From assembly GCA_023091665.1 (NCBI GenBank), contig JALJCQ010000003.1, positions 2,170,001-2,234,000 of the forward strand: a DNA stretch of 64,000 bases. Reading direction: 5' to 3'. The DNA comes from Pythium myriotylum (Eukaryota > Oomycota > Peronosporomycetes > Pythiales > Pythiaceae). The notes beneath the pieces are model-generated. The model saw only the letters and a program-made list of their open reading frames with translations, ran no database searches and was not told the origin of the DNA. This document shows positions 8,963 to 19,097 of this stretch, in pieces (within the stretch, counting starts at the first letter, position 1; every line of letters begins with the position of its first letter). Made by a program: the position numbers and the translations under genes.

Positions 8963-11320
8963 TCACCCGCAATACACGAGAACGTGCCACGGCACGTCGC
9001 GCGAGTCCACTTTCGCCACGTATTCCAGCGCCGGTGACGGCTCTTCGCTTGCGTTTACGTGGATCTCGGACGCATTTTTGATCGGTAAGAGCACGAGGAA
9101 CGGTTCGTGGCCGCGACGGCGCACGCGATGGATGTAGAGAGGCATGCCAACGACGTAGAGGCGAAGGAAGACTAGCGGGTCGGTCATGTAGGCGATGTTG
9201 GTGAGGCGCACGATGGCCCAGATCTCCTTCGACCGGCTGGCAATGTCGCGCATGGACTCGTGCGTGGGGCAACCGAGAGTCGCTCGCCAGTGGAGGCTGG
9301 AGAGAGGACGGCGACACAAGTGGCAAGCTCGTTTGCTTGATGAGAGTAGCAGTTCATGCGGGCCGACGGGGTGCGTGTGGACGCGCGCCTCGCCTCTGAG
9401 TTGAAGGATGTCGAAGAACCAGTAGCCGTCGTATGCCAGAGACGGCCAAATACGGCGTGCGCTGAGCGGGACGAAGTATGTTCGGCATGCAAAGAAGCTG
9501 CTTCCTCGTCCCGTCAGAATACGAATCGCGTTGGAGACGATCCACGCGACGGTCCCAGCGAGAACCAAGGCAATGAATGCGCACTTGAGATCGAAACGCG
9601 CCCCGTAATCGCTGAGATTCCGCCGCACGTCGAGTTTAATCATTGTGGTCAGAGGCAGCCGTGGGGATAGTTCGACCACGGAGAGAACGTTCGTATCACG
9701 AAAATGGAGAGCGCGCAAGAGCCCGAAAGTTGTCAGCCATGAGATCAAGCCGACCCATTGGCAGCGGAAAGTTAAAAACCCATCCTCTTCTTCATTGTGC
9801 TGCTGTTTGCGCCCTCGGGGTACCGCGCGAAGAACATTATAGGTGATTTTCCACAGCAGCGCGATCATCCAGATATTGCGCATCTGGATGGAGGCGGTTA
9901 TCGCGTATCGAATGGGGTGGAATGTATACCTGCCTCCGATCGTTGCCCAGGCGTACTCGCCTACTGTTTGGACAAGGCTAGAGTCCAAAAAGTGTGCGAG
10001 TGAGTACCCAACAATTGGAGGCCAGCTTCCGTATACGATCACTGATCCCGGTATCATCAAGAATGTCGAGCAAGCGCGATAAAGGCGGGTAGATAATGAG
10101 ACCATTTGTGTCTTGTTTTGGCGGCTGCAACCTTGGTAGCACCCCCATACCAGCAAGATTATTCGAAGCCACATGTATCCCTGCGACCCACCACGAAGAA
10201 AGATAATGATTGGGTTCCACAGGTCATCGTTGCTTTCAATGGACGACCGTTCATAGCGGTAATCATCGATGAAGACTGTTTGGCAGCTCCTTGCAGCGTC
10301 GCAGCGTCTTCCCCTTATTAGGGTCGTGACTTCAACTGTCTCGGTGACGAAACTCACCGTTGGGATCAACAAAGATGTCGTTGGATGAGTTTGCTCGACC
10401 AAAGATGTCACAAACATGGTGAAGTCAAGCTCGGTATCTGGATAGCGGCGTTGCAAGTCATCAAAACGAATCCAGATATGGTCCCATATCGGAATCGTTC
10501 GCTTTCCAGATGGAATAATTGGGTGGTCGCATGACCACTTCAGCGGGGTTGTGCAGATGAGCGGGGTCCAATCCGTTGCGAACGGTGTTGCTCCAGTGGC
10601 ATGATTTCTGGGGTGCATACAGATGGTACGCGGGTCGATTCGAGTCCGATTGCTGGCTGCAGGAAACGTGTGATAGACCATGTGGATTCGGCCGTCATTG
10701 TTCGATGCAACAGGCCGAAAGAGAGTATGGTGAAGCCTGTCAATCCAGTTGCTTCTCGTGTAAATGAAAAAGTGAGTCGAGCGATCTGAGCGGTGCGAGT
10801 TGAGCTTCAGGTGAACAGAAGTGATGAGACCCTCGAGGATGTTGAAGACAGTTAGAGGGTCGAGGATCTGGTGTTCGCACGGCTCTCGATATACGACGCA
10901 CGGAGGGTACGACGTGACATTGAGATAGCGAGCCACTGCCCTGGGTGCAATCGATAGGGTGTCGTACTTGTACGGCCACAGGGGAAACGTTTTAACGGGC
11001 TTGCCATCACATGATCCCGTGACATTGTTTCGACCCGTGTTGTTCTCGTCCAACTTTACGTGCCCGATGTGATATTCGTATGGGCCCCAGTACATCACTG
11101 TTTCAAGTCCGACCTCGTCGTAGTAATTTCGGGGACTGAGGATGAGTCCAGTGCGAGGAATGTCGGTGGTGACTAGCACAATAGCAAAGAGTGTTACGAC
11201 TCGGCGCCATAGCTTTACAGGTGTGATTATAGCAGTGTTGATCCGGGGGATGTGAATATCAAACTTCGAGCTGGCGCTGGGTAATGTGACGCAGTCGAAG
11301 CAGTCGTGAGGTGGGCTCAT
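8963..11320 (-). CDS. Multi-pass membrane protein of an unrecognised paralogous family, copy A
   Basis: Single exon, 785 aa. Predicted layout: short cytosolic N-terminus; TM1 near residues 37-57 followed by the family signature DIPRTGL; an ectodomain to about residue 380 with N-glycosylation sequons (NNT, NVT, NRT) and conserved motifs YKYDTLSI, SYPPCVVY, DRLHH and VFIDDYRYE; then about six TMs with GGSQGYMWLR, YGSWPPIVGYSLAH, QMRNIWM, SWLTTF and FRDT. The C-terminal region carries CHLC-x14-CPTH, a likely zinc site, then IWAIVRLTNIAYMTDP. The protein ends in Cys-Gly. Closest relative in the window is copy B (similar length, matching ectodomain). I know no family with these motifs; function is unknown. 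Transporter, receptor or glycan-related roles are all open. Confidence 0.85.
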   Translation of the reverse strand: MSPPHDCFDCVTLPSASSKFDIHIPRINTAIITPVKLWRRVVTLFAIVLVTTDIPRTGLILSPRNYYDEVGLETVMYWGPYEYHIGHVKLDENNTGRNNVTGSCDGKPVKTFPLWPYKYDTLSIAPRAVARYLNVTSYPPCVVYREPCEHQILDPLTVFNILEGLITSVHLKLNSHRSDRSTHFFIYTRSNWIDRLHHTLFRPVASNNDGRIHMVYHTFPAASNRTRIDPRTICMHPRNHATGATPFATDWTPLICTTPLKWSCDHPIIPSGKRTIPIWDHIWIRFDDLQRRYPDTELDFTMFVTSLVEQTHPTTSLLIPTVSFVTETVEVTTLIRGRRCDAARSCQTVFIDDYRYERSSIESNDDLWNPIIIFLRGGSQGYMWLRIILLVWGCYQGCSRQNKTQMVSLSTRLYRACSTFLMIPGSVIVYGSWPPIVGYSLAHFLDSSLVQTVGEYAWATIGGRYTFHPIRYAITASIQMRNIWMIALLWKITYNVLRAVPRGRKQQHNEEEDGFLTFRCQWVGLISWLTTFGLLRALHFRDTNVLSVVELSPRLPLTTMIKLDVRRNLSDYGARFDLKCAFIALVLAGTVAWIVSNAIRILTGRGSSFFACRTYFVPLSARRIWPSLAYDGYWFFDILQLRGEARVHTHPVGPHELLLSSSKRACHLCRRPLSSLHWRATLGCPTHESMRDIASRSKEIWAIVRLTNIAYMTDPLVFLRLYVVGMPLYIHRVRRRGHEPFLVLLPIKNASEIHVNASEEPSPALEYVAKVDSRDVPWHVLVYCG

Positions 11321-11948
11321 GAGCGCTAATCATCAGTCTCGCAGAGGGTTCCGCGCGGAATATACCACTCGAAGCACTTTCTGATCGGCAAGCCTTATCC
11401 AAAATGGTTTCTGTTTTTGGACTCTCAAATTCCTTGTTTGGATCCGCTGTCAGACAATCCTTCCCCTTTCAAGGTTCCCTGTGGGTCACGACAACCTTTC
11501 GTCATTTAATTCTATTCAGCAAATACGGGTATCAGTCACGTACAGAATGTTTCATCGTACGACTCATAACCTGCTAACCGCCACAAAGCGGCTATTGCTC
11601 GAGAAACAGGTCATCGGGGTACCCGTGCCTTCATGAAGTAATTACTGCAGCCGGTCCGCGTTTTCGGGATCGTATAGCAATTCCCTACCTTTGAATCCTG
11701 TTGAAGTTGTCTCTGCCCCATCTTCTTTGCGATTGAGTAGTTCATTGATCCAAGTTGAGTGGGTTACTCAGAGCCAAAGTCAAGAACATCCAAACGGAAT
11801 GAAAAGCATGGTGAGATGGGCGAGTAAATGGATTTCGAGTGATTATACATACGGATGATGCTTTGGGTATCCAAGAAACTGCTGCGTTGGAGGTACCTGA
11901 TGAACTTGTCACAAAAATTGATCTCGACACAAAAGATTCTACTCCCAG
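11321..11948. other. Spacer between membrane-family copies A and D
   Basis: About 630 bp holding the 5' flank of copy A and the 3' flank of copy D. Only short open frames; nothing recognised. Confidence 0.5.
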
Positions 11949-14384
11949 TCACCCGCAGTCCGCTAAAAGACCCCACGGAACGATCGATGAGCTCACAACT
12001 GCGACAAGGTGCATCTCGCTCGAAGAAGCGTGCTTATATCTGTGCCTACCGATTTCCTGCTTCATCAGCGGCAGCAAAAGGAATGTGACGTGTTGGTGGT
12101 TTTGCATGCGGTCATGAGGTGTACTGTCTTGATCACCAGAATATATTGACAAAGACTTGTTTGCCGAAGTTGTTTGCCTCCGAGACCAAAGGGTGATTCG
12201 GTACAGGTACATTGGTTCGCCGAGGACCCGAAGGCGAAAATGCACAATTGGATCAGAGAGCATCCCAATGTGTGCGAGTCGGACCATGGATTGCGTCTCA
12301 GGAGATCTGAAGCCAACGTTGAATATCTTCTGGTGCCGACGACAACCTTGGATAGGTTTCCAATGTAAAGGCATAGGGATAAAATCGCATATCTCGCAGA
12401 TTCGTTTCTTCGACTCACAAGGAAATGGCACGATCAAACTCAATACTCGTGGTCCGAAGAATGCCTTGAGTTGGTTTGTTATTGATTGTGGAGATTGGAT
12501 GCGCTTTTCGATCGGGTGCAACTCCATGAGTCAAAATGGATTCAAACCAGCAGCCGGGAATATTCTCCCAACACTGAATGGAACGTAAAACGAACGGCAG
12601 AAAAAAGAGCTGGCAGTCCGTCTTCTATACACTCCTGTCAGCGCGCGGACAAGAAGAACGACGACCGTGACAATACCAGATGATATCGTGATGGTTTTGA
12701 TATCTTGTCGAAATCCGAAGTCTGCTACGGTGTCGATGTGACTGCGAGAGAATGTATAACTTGCATCGCCAGCGTTACGAGCAATCTCTGTAATACTTAA
12801 CACGCGGCAGTCGCGAAATGGTATAGCTCGAAAAAACGCAAAGATCGTGAGCAATGACATCGCGCCAATAAATGATCCTCGAAAGGTGAGTAGTCCATGT
12901 TGTGGTTGCCATGGGCGATTTCGGTGCCGACGGCTGCTGTTTTACACCATCATTGCGCTTTTCCAGAATAGGACTATCAACCAGATATTCCGCATCAAAA
13001 TGCTGGAAACTTTGACGAAAGTGACGAAGTCGAAGGTGAAGAGCCCGTTTATTGTGGACCAATAGTTGTCGCTGAGGAGATGGACGATGGAGGAGTCTAT
13101 GCAATGGGCAATCGAGTACGCAATGATGGGGAACCAACTTCCGTATATAATGGTGTGGCTTGGCACTCGTAGAAATGTAGCCAGGACTACCCGAGCTTTT
13201 ATGACCAACGGAGCAGACCGATGCTTTGCTTCAGCTAGTCGCACATTGTAGCTGAGACTTACGAGCAGCACGACCCTCAGCCAAATGTACCCTTGGGAAA
13301 GGCCCCGCAACGTACCAGTCACAGTGCTAATTTCCGCAGCCGAGGTCTCTGCGGTAGCTCTCTCGTACCGGTAATCGTCCAAGAACACTGTATATTCTGG
13401 GCGTTGAGGGTATCGCCCTCGTACGAGTGTTGTGACCTCAGTATTATCACTGTCAAAGAAAGCGGTTGGAAACGAAAGTCTTAGATTTTGAACTCGGCTT
13501 CGTGTGGTGATCAGCGTCACGTCGAGAGTGGCGTTTGGGTAGAGTAACTGAAGAGCTGCCACTCGGAGAAAAATGCTTTTAGCGACTGAAACTTGTACGT
13601 CTGTGCCAAGTGTTGGATGGTCACATCGCCAAGCAATCACGCAGTTGCACACGTGTGGGTGATGCCAAGGAGCCCGAGATCGGGCCTCGCAGACGTTGAG
13701 GCCTAGCGGGGCTGTAGCTGGAACGGTGAAATGATGAACTGTGTGCGTTCTGGAGTCGATTCTTTTCCCAAGTTTTCCGAGTATTACGTGGTGAAGGCGG
13801 TCAGCCCAGCGGTTGGTAGTGGTAAAAACGAGCGGAGGGCTACCTCGAGTGCTGTTCGCGAAATATTTCTTCTCCACTGAGTCGAGTAAGTTATTCACCA
13901 TATCAAATACTGTGGGTAGCGCGAGCGTAGATCGTTCGCACGGGTTCTTATACAGAACGCAGGCCGGATACGATTTGACTGCTAGATGCTCTGCTAATGC
14001 TCGTGTCGGGATCGAAAGCGAGTCGAATTTGTACGGCCATAGGTCAACAGAGTCAATTTGAGACTCTCCACAGAATCCGCTAACGCCAGCATTCGTGCGA
14101 TTGAGGTGGACTACTGGATACGCGTATGGTCCATAGAACATTGCGGTTCCCGGGCCGACTTTCGGGTAATACGTGTACAAGCTGATCGAAAATCCTGTGC
14201 GAGGAATGTCTGACAGAGCGAGCAGAATTCCAACGATCGAGTACAACACACGGGTGTATGAAAAAGCAACGTGTGCATCGATATCCGAAGGTAAAGCAGG
14301 CACTTCGCACGTGAGTCGGCCATTTCGATCTCGCACGACGTACACATCACGTCCTATGCTCTCATCGTGCGGAGGTTGAATCAT
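11949..14384 (-). pseudogene. Membrane-family copy D, broken by two in-frame stop codons
   Basis: Read from ATG 14384, one frame covers the whole family architecture to the terminal Cys-Gly at 11949. It is interrupted by TAA at 12942-12944 (after LFWKSAMMV, inside the TM region) and TGA at 12531-12533 (after SVGRIFPAAGLNPF). No frameshift is needed: the sequence between and after the stops aligns in frame with copies A-C (GLLTFRGSFIGAMSLLTIFAF; CEIC-x14-CRRH; terminal LLADCG). Conserved landmarks include DIPRTGF, YKFDSLSI, SYPACVLY, DRLHHV, VFLDDYRYE, YIWLR and YGSWFPIIAYSIAH. A GT...AG intron over the first stop would delete conserved residues, so nonsense mutations are preferred. It is closest to copy C (DIDxxxxFSY, ADFGxRxD). 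Confidence 0.8.
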
Positions 14385-15021
14385 GAGCAACGCACTCGGT
14401 CGTCTAAGCTGACACTGAAGGATCACAGTGAGTTGATCTATTTCTAGCAGGTATGATTTGCACGTTAATGAGCAAACAATCCATTTGGGACAAGGAAGCC
14501 AACTTCCAGAACACAGTTCCAGATATCTTTAGATGTGTGTTACCCAAAAATATTGCCAGGGACGCTCAAGCGATTCCATCTGGGCTAGCTCGTGCCACAG
14601 CGGAGGAGTGCAACGCCACAGGCTCGGCAGATGATACGTTAAGTTAGCACGAGAAACACATCCGTTGGACACACCGACAACTACAGCCTGAGACTTCTCC
14701 GACTACGAGTAGAGCTTTGACGAGGCAATAGCGATCGGCAGCTACGGGAGTTTGAGACAGAAAATCCGGTGACGTACACTTACCACGCCCTACACAACGC
14801 AAGAATGCGCTCAGGTTCAGCCGTATGAAACCATCGAGATGGCAGTAGTAAAAGCTGGTGGTATGCTCCCGCGCAGTGAAATCAGAGTTGTTTGAGGATC
14901 AGCACGACTCGAACATACTCACTCCGAGAGCCCATACTCATAGTATCTCTTCCTCCCAGGACAACACCGATCAAAGAGGTCTCACATTGCATGCATTATT
15001 CAATAATGTACTGTAGTATTA
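14385..15021. other. Spacer between copy D and DODA1
   Basis: About 640 bp. A short + strand open frame (14453-14647) has no recognisable domain. No gene supported. Confidence 0.45.
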
Positions 15022-15837
15022 CTAGGCCGTGCCAAAGAGGAAGCCCGAGGTACGGATGTTCATCACCGAGCCGTCGAAGATCTCGTCGCACGGGTCGTTG
15101 AGCCCCGCACCGGCGATCACCAGCATCGGCAGCAAGTGCTCCTCGCGTGGGTGGCATTCGCGTGCGTACGGCGCCTTGGCCCACTGCTTCAGCTTGTTGC
15201 GACGCTCCTTCGGGTCCGTCGTCTTGACGACAGCATCCGTCAGGTATTCGTGGAACGGCACACTCACGCGGTTGGCCTCCTTGATGTCGCCGAAAAAGTA
15301 CTTGAAGCTGTGGAACGAAAGCCCCGAGCCCACGATCAGAATGTTCTCGTCGCGCAGCGAGCTCAGCGCCTCGCCGAGCTTAATGTGCTCCTCCGGGTCG
15401 AGCGAGCTCAGAATCGACATCTGGATCACCGGGATATCCGCGTCCGGGAACATGAGCTTGAGAGGGATGAACACGCCGTGGTCGTAGCCGCGCTTCGCGT
15501 TGAGCTCGGCGGTGATCTTCGACTCGCCCAAAACGCTCTGGATCTTCTTTGCGAGCTCCGGGTTGCCCGGCGCCGGGTACTTGATGTCGTACGCCTTTGG
15601 CGGGAAGCCGTAGTAGTCGTAGAAGAGCTCAGGCTTTTCCGAGCTCGTGATCGTGACGTTGCTCTCCTCCCAGTGCGCTGTTACGAGCACAATCGCGTCG
15701 GGCGTGGCCTTGATAAAGTTCTTGCGGAAGCCCTTGAGCCACTGGATCATCTCGAGGTGGCCTGGGTCGCCGAGGATCGGCATGGGGCCTCCTCCGTGGG
15801 GGACGAAGACGGCAGGCTGGCGGATCTTGTCAGACAT
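15022..15837 (-). CDS. Extradiol ring-cleavage dioxygenase, DODA/LigB type (copy 1)
   Basis: 271 aa from ATG 15837. This is the class III extradiol dioxygenase (LigB/YgiD/plant DODA) fold that opens catecholic rings using a metal bound by histidines. Visible candidate ligands: His14 in FVPHGGGP, His55 in VTAHWEE, His120 in GYDHGVFIPL and His234 in REEHLLPM. The length is typical for the family (about 260-270). Substrate is unknown; family members act on DOPA or other catechols. The frame is open upstream to 15930 (IPLFTRLRSLGR...), but that extension lacks an ATG. The protein is nearly identical to copy 2 at 25098, while the DNA differs at many silent sites. A long antisense frame here is a coding shadow. 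Confidence 0.88.
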   Translation of the reverse strand: MSDKIRQPAVFVPHGGGPMPILGDPGHLEMIQWLKGFRKNFIKATPDAIVLVTAHWEESNVTITSSEKPELFYDYYGFPPKAYDIKYPAPGNPELAKKIQSVLGESKITAELNAKRGYDHGVFIPLKLMFPDADIPVIQMSILSSLDPEEHIKLGEALSSLRDENILIVGSGLSFHSFKYFFGDIKEANRVSVPFHEYLTDAVVKTTDPKERRNKLKQWAKAPYARECHPREEHLLPMLVIAGAGLNDPCDEIFDGSVMNIRTSGFLFGTA

Positions 15838-15987
15838 AGCGGAGTACGGAGCGGAGAGGACGGCTGAGCGACCGAGCGAGCGCAAGCGAGTGAAAAGTGG
15901 AATGGTGGCGGATCGGAGGAAGTGCAGCAAGGAGGAGGAGAAGGGAATGAGACTAATTCTGGGACGTGAGCTCTAGGCCGAGGGTGG

Positions 15988-16080
15988 GTAATCAGAGGTG
16001 GCCATTGGAAAGGCAAGTGAGACCGTCATCGATCACGCCAACAACCACTGACGTGCGGTGGTTAATGGGCGATGATTGGT
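15988..16080 (-). promoter_or_regulatory. Shared upstream block of DODA genes with CCAAT box
   Basis: On the gene strand this region carries CCAATCA, then GACGGTCTCACTTGCC, then TGGCCACCTCTGATTAC, about 150-240 bp before the ATG. The same order of elements precedes DODA copies 2 and 3. Conservation in all three suggests a functional promoter; factor identity is not known. Confidence 0.5.
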
Positions 16081-16401
16081 GAAAAAGGCATCCATTGACG
16101 ACGAATTGTAGCCATGTTGGACCCTCTCGGGTGGCACGAGGATGGTACTCATCCTGCATCAACACGGTACACTTACCGGGAGCGATTACTCAATGTCGAC
16201 GGCGTCACGTGGTCGGAAGGAAGCTGTAAACGTTGGTGGGAGTTTTGGTTGTGAGTTGGCTCGGTGGTACGTCGGCAGACGGACGATCAACGACTGCTTC
16301 CTGTTGATGAGGGTGAGCAGGTCAACATGTGGAACGAGATTTGTCCATCCCACTTCACTAGCTTGCGTGTATTGCGTCTATGCCGGTGGTGATCTACTTA
16401 C

Positions 16402-18065
16402 TCATTCATCCAGTTCCTTGTCCCGGCTCAAGCGGCCCAGGCCGTTGAGTGCGGCGACACGGTAGGCCTCGGCAAGCGTCGGGTAGTTGAACACAGCGTC
16501 GCGGAAGTACGTGAGCGAGCAGTTCATGGCGATCGCGACTTGGCCAATGTGGATGATCTCGGTCGCGCCTTCACCGATAGCGTGGACGCCATGGACCTTG
16601 AGCGTATCTGGGTCGAAGAGGATCTTGAGCATACCCGAGGAGCCGCCGCTCATCTGGCCCTTGGCCAGCTCCGAGTACTTGGCGAGGCCAATCTCGTAGT
16701 TGACATTCTCCTGCGTGAGCTGTTGCTCCGTCTTGCCGACCATCGAGATCTCGGGGATCGTGTAAATGCCGTATGGGTAGTTGCCGTTCTCAAGCTGGCT
16801 CGTCACAAGGTTAGTCGCCTCTTCGTCCCACATGTGGCACGCCGCGAGTCGGCCCTGCTCCATACTCGTCGACGCGAGCGACGGTGCGCCGATGCAGTCA
16901 CCCACAGCATAACTAGAGCAATTGGTCGGTTGTTAGTTCGACTAAGGATTAGACTCAGCCACGACAAATGAGTGAACGTACATATGAGGCTTCACGGTCT
17001 GGTACGACTTGTTCACGGTGAGCAGTCCGCGTTTGTTGCGCTCGAGACCGACAACTTCGAGGTTGAGTCCGTCCGTGCTGGCCTGGCGGCCAACCGTGTA
17101 GAGCAGCGCGTCGCCAGACGTGACTTTGCCGCTGCTCAGGTAGACCTTGACACCATTGGGCGTCTTCTCGACCTTTTCGATAGACTCACCCAGTAGGAAG
17201 CGCGCACCCTTGACGCGCATCTCGTACTTGAGCATGCTGACGATCTCATCGTCACAAAACGACAGAATCTACACGACAACAGCAGATAAGCACACGAGTC
17301 CCCACAACTTTCTACGGACGAAAGAGTACTCACCTCACTTCGACCGTCAATGACCGTGACGCTGTGGCCTGGGACGACATTGAGCATGGACGCGTACTCC
17401 ATGCCGATAACGCCAGCGCCAACGACGATCAGCGAGCGCGGCAGTTCGCGGATGTTGCCACCCAGAATCTGGTCGCTATCGAGGATAACCTTGCCATCAA
17501 CAGGCACGAGTGGGTTGTGAGCCGGGCGCGTGCCGCACGCAATGAGGAACTTGTCCGCCTGAACCCTGGAGATACTGGAGCTCGGGTCGTCGTCCGTGAT
17601 ATCACTCGGGTCGCGTGAGATCGAGATCTCGTGGTCGTTCTCAAAGCGAGCAAAGCCCGGGATGTAGTCGACGCGCGCAGCCTTGAGCTGGGCCTTGATG
17701 ACGTCCACCTCCGAGTCCACGACGCGCTTGACGCGGTACAAGATATCGTCGATCGTGACCGTCTTCATCGAGTACGACTTGCCGTAAAAGCCGTGGTGGC
17801 GGTAGCCCGAGAGGTGGAGCACGGCCTCGCGGAACGTCTTGGACGGGATCGTGCCCGTGTGCACGCAGACGCCGCCCACGGAGCTGCGCTTGTCCACGAC
17901 GGCGACGCGCTTGCCTTGGCGCGCCGACTCGACGGCGCACTGCGTGGCCGACGGACCGCTGCCGATGACCACGAGATCGTACGTGGCCATACGGTGCTTG
18001 AGCGAGAAGGCTCGCGAGCCGCGCAGGCTCGCGGCGCGGGCCTGGAGCAGCGCGCGCATGGCCAT
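16402..18065 (-). CDS. Soluble pyridine nucleotide transhydrogenase (STH), three exons
   Basis: FAD flavoprotein interconverting NADH and NADPH pools, of the dihydrolipoamide dehydrogenase superfamily. Exons 18065-17334, 17268-16982 and 16912-16402 join in phases 0 and 2 across GT-AG introns of 65 and 69 bp, giving 509 aa. The FAD motif is VIGSGPSATQCAVESARQG. The active-site segment reads VCVHTGTIPSK: the second Cys of the redox disulfide is replaced, as in SthA and unlike lipoamide dehydrogenase or glutathione reductase. The NAD site is VVGAGVIGMEYAS; GTRPAH, PHIYAVGDCIGAPSLAS, YTIPEIS and NYPTLAEAYRVAALNGL also match SthA. The Arg-rich N-terminus (RALLQARAASLRGSRAFSL) looks like a mitochondrial presequence. 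It is divergent from ALG13 with 228 bp between starts. Confidence 0.92.
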
Positions 18066-18293
18066 CGGAATGGTGCTTGGTGGCGGGCCTCCCCCTCAAC
18101 TTGCTTCCTCGGCCGTTGGTGCCCGGGTCTTTGGACGTGGCGTAACCGATGTAACCGAGGGTACCAAATCGCTTTTCCGCCAATGCAATCGGCGGAAACG
18201 AGGTATGGATCTGCATTTCAACCAATGAAGAGGAAGATTGCTGACATCAACAGGGTACGGAGCTCCTCAGAAGGGAGGAAAACAGACAGAGAA

Positions 18294-18803
18294 ATGATGC
18301 TGGCGTTCGTGACCGTGGGCACGACCAAGTTCGACGCGCTCATCCGCGCGCTCGACACCGACGAGTGCATGGCCGCGCTGCGCAGTCGTGGCGTCTCGCG
18401 CGTGCTCATGCAGATCGGCCACGGCGAGCACGTGCCGCGCGACCAGATCCCCAGTGTGCCCGGGCTCACGATCGACCACTACCGCCACAATGCGCAGTAC
18501 AAGCAAGACGTCGCGGCCGCCGATCTCATCATCTCCCACGCCGGCGCCGGCTCGGTCATGGACGCGCTCTCGGCGCGCAAGAAGCTCGTCGTGGTCGTCA
18601 ACACGCTGCTCATGGACAACCACCAGACCGAGCTCGCCGAGGCCATGGCGCAGCAGCGCTACTGCGTGCACACGACGACCGACGGCTTGCTCGAGACGCT
18701 GCGCACGGCAGATCTCGAGACATTGCAGCCGTATCCAGAGCCTGATGAAGACGCGTTCCCGGCGCTGGTGGATCGCGTCGTCTTTGGCGCGAGAGCAGAT
18801 TGA
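18294..18803 (+). CDS. ALG13: ALG13-type UDP-GlcNAc transferase catalytic subunit
   Basis: 169 aa from ATG 18294 (a second ATG follows at 18297). It matches the glycosyltransferase 28 C-terminal fold of Alg13, which with membrane partner Alg14 adds the second GlcNAc to dolichol-PP-GlcNAc at the ER. Diagnostic motifs: FVTVGTTKFDALI at the N-terminus, VLMQIGHG, ADLIISHAGAGSVMDAL and LVVVVNTLLMDNHQTELAEAM. The length agrees with the single-domain Alg13 of yeasts. The frame is open upstream back to 17631, but that part is antisense to STH exon 1 and is not coding. The divergent, 228-bp arrangement with STH implies a shared promoter region. Confidence 0.92.
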   Translation: MMLAFVTVGTTKFDALIRALDTDECMAALRSRGVSRVLMQIGHGEHVPRDQIPSVPGLTIDHYRHNAQYKQDVAAADLIISHAGAGSVMDALSARKKLVVVVNTLLMDNHQTELAEAMAQQRYCVHTTTDGLLETLRTADLETLQPYPEPDEDAFPALVDRVVFGARAD

Positions 18804-19097
18804 TAATGTAGAAGTCAAATGTGCGTTCTCGAGAGTTGGCGGGGTTCTACTTCTTGACTCACCAGCTTCCGCATTTTGTGTGACACGACACATTGGCTCA
18901 TTGTTGTAGTGCAAGATTCCTGGCGGTATCACCCAGCGCAGGGGAGGAGCTTTGAGATTGGGTTGGCAAGTCCTCCAGGTCCATTTTCGGAGTCATACGA
19001 ACGTTCACTACGGATGACATTTATATTTGGCCTTGCCAAGCAAGCTCCAACCACTTCACCTGCGGCTCTAGCATGTTAGCCGTCGCAAACTCGTATT

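Noticed and set aside
12531..12944. Stop-codon recoding (selenocysteine or alternative code) to explain the stops in copy D
   Set aside because: The two stops are TGA and TAA, intact paralogues have ordinary codons there, and TGA, TAA and TAG end other genes in the window normally.
12878..12944. An intron removing the TAA of copy D
   Set aside because: A GT...AG pair exists, but removing it would delete GLLTFRG, which aligns with conserved coding sequence in copies A and C.
15136..15867. 243-codon + strand open frame antisense to DODA1, with a similar one antisense to DODA2 (25068-25796, -)
   Set aside because: Its presence in both copies follows from the near-identical sense protein and high GC at third positions. 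The translation is low-complexity Arg/Val/Leu without domains.
17631..18293. N-terminal extension of the ALG13 frame
   Set aside because: It is antisense to STH exon 1 and its leader. ALG13 homology begins exactly at the ATG 18294/18297.
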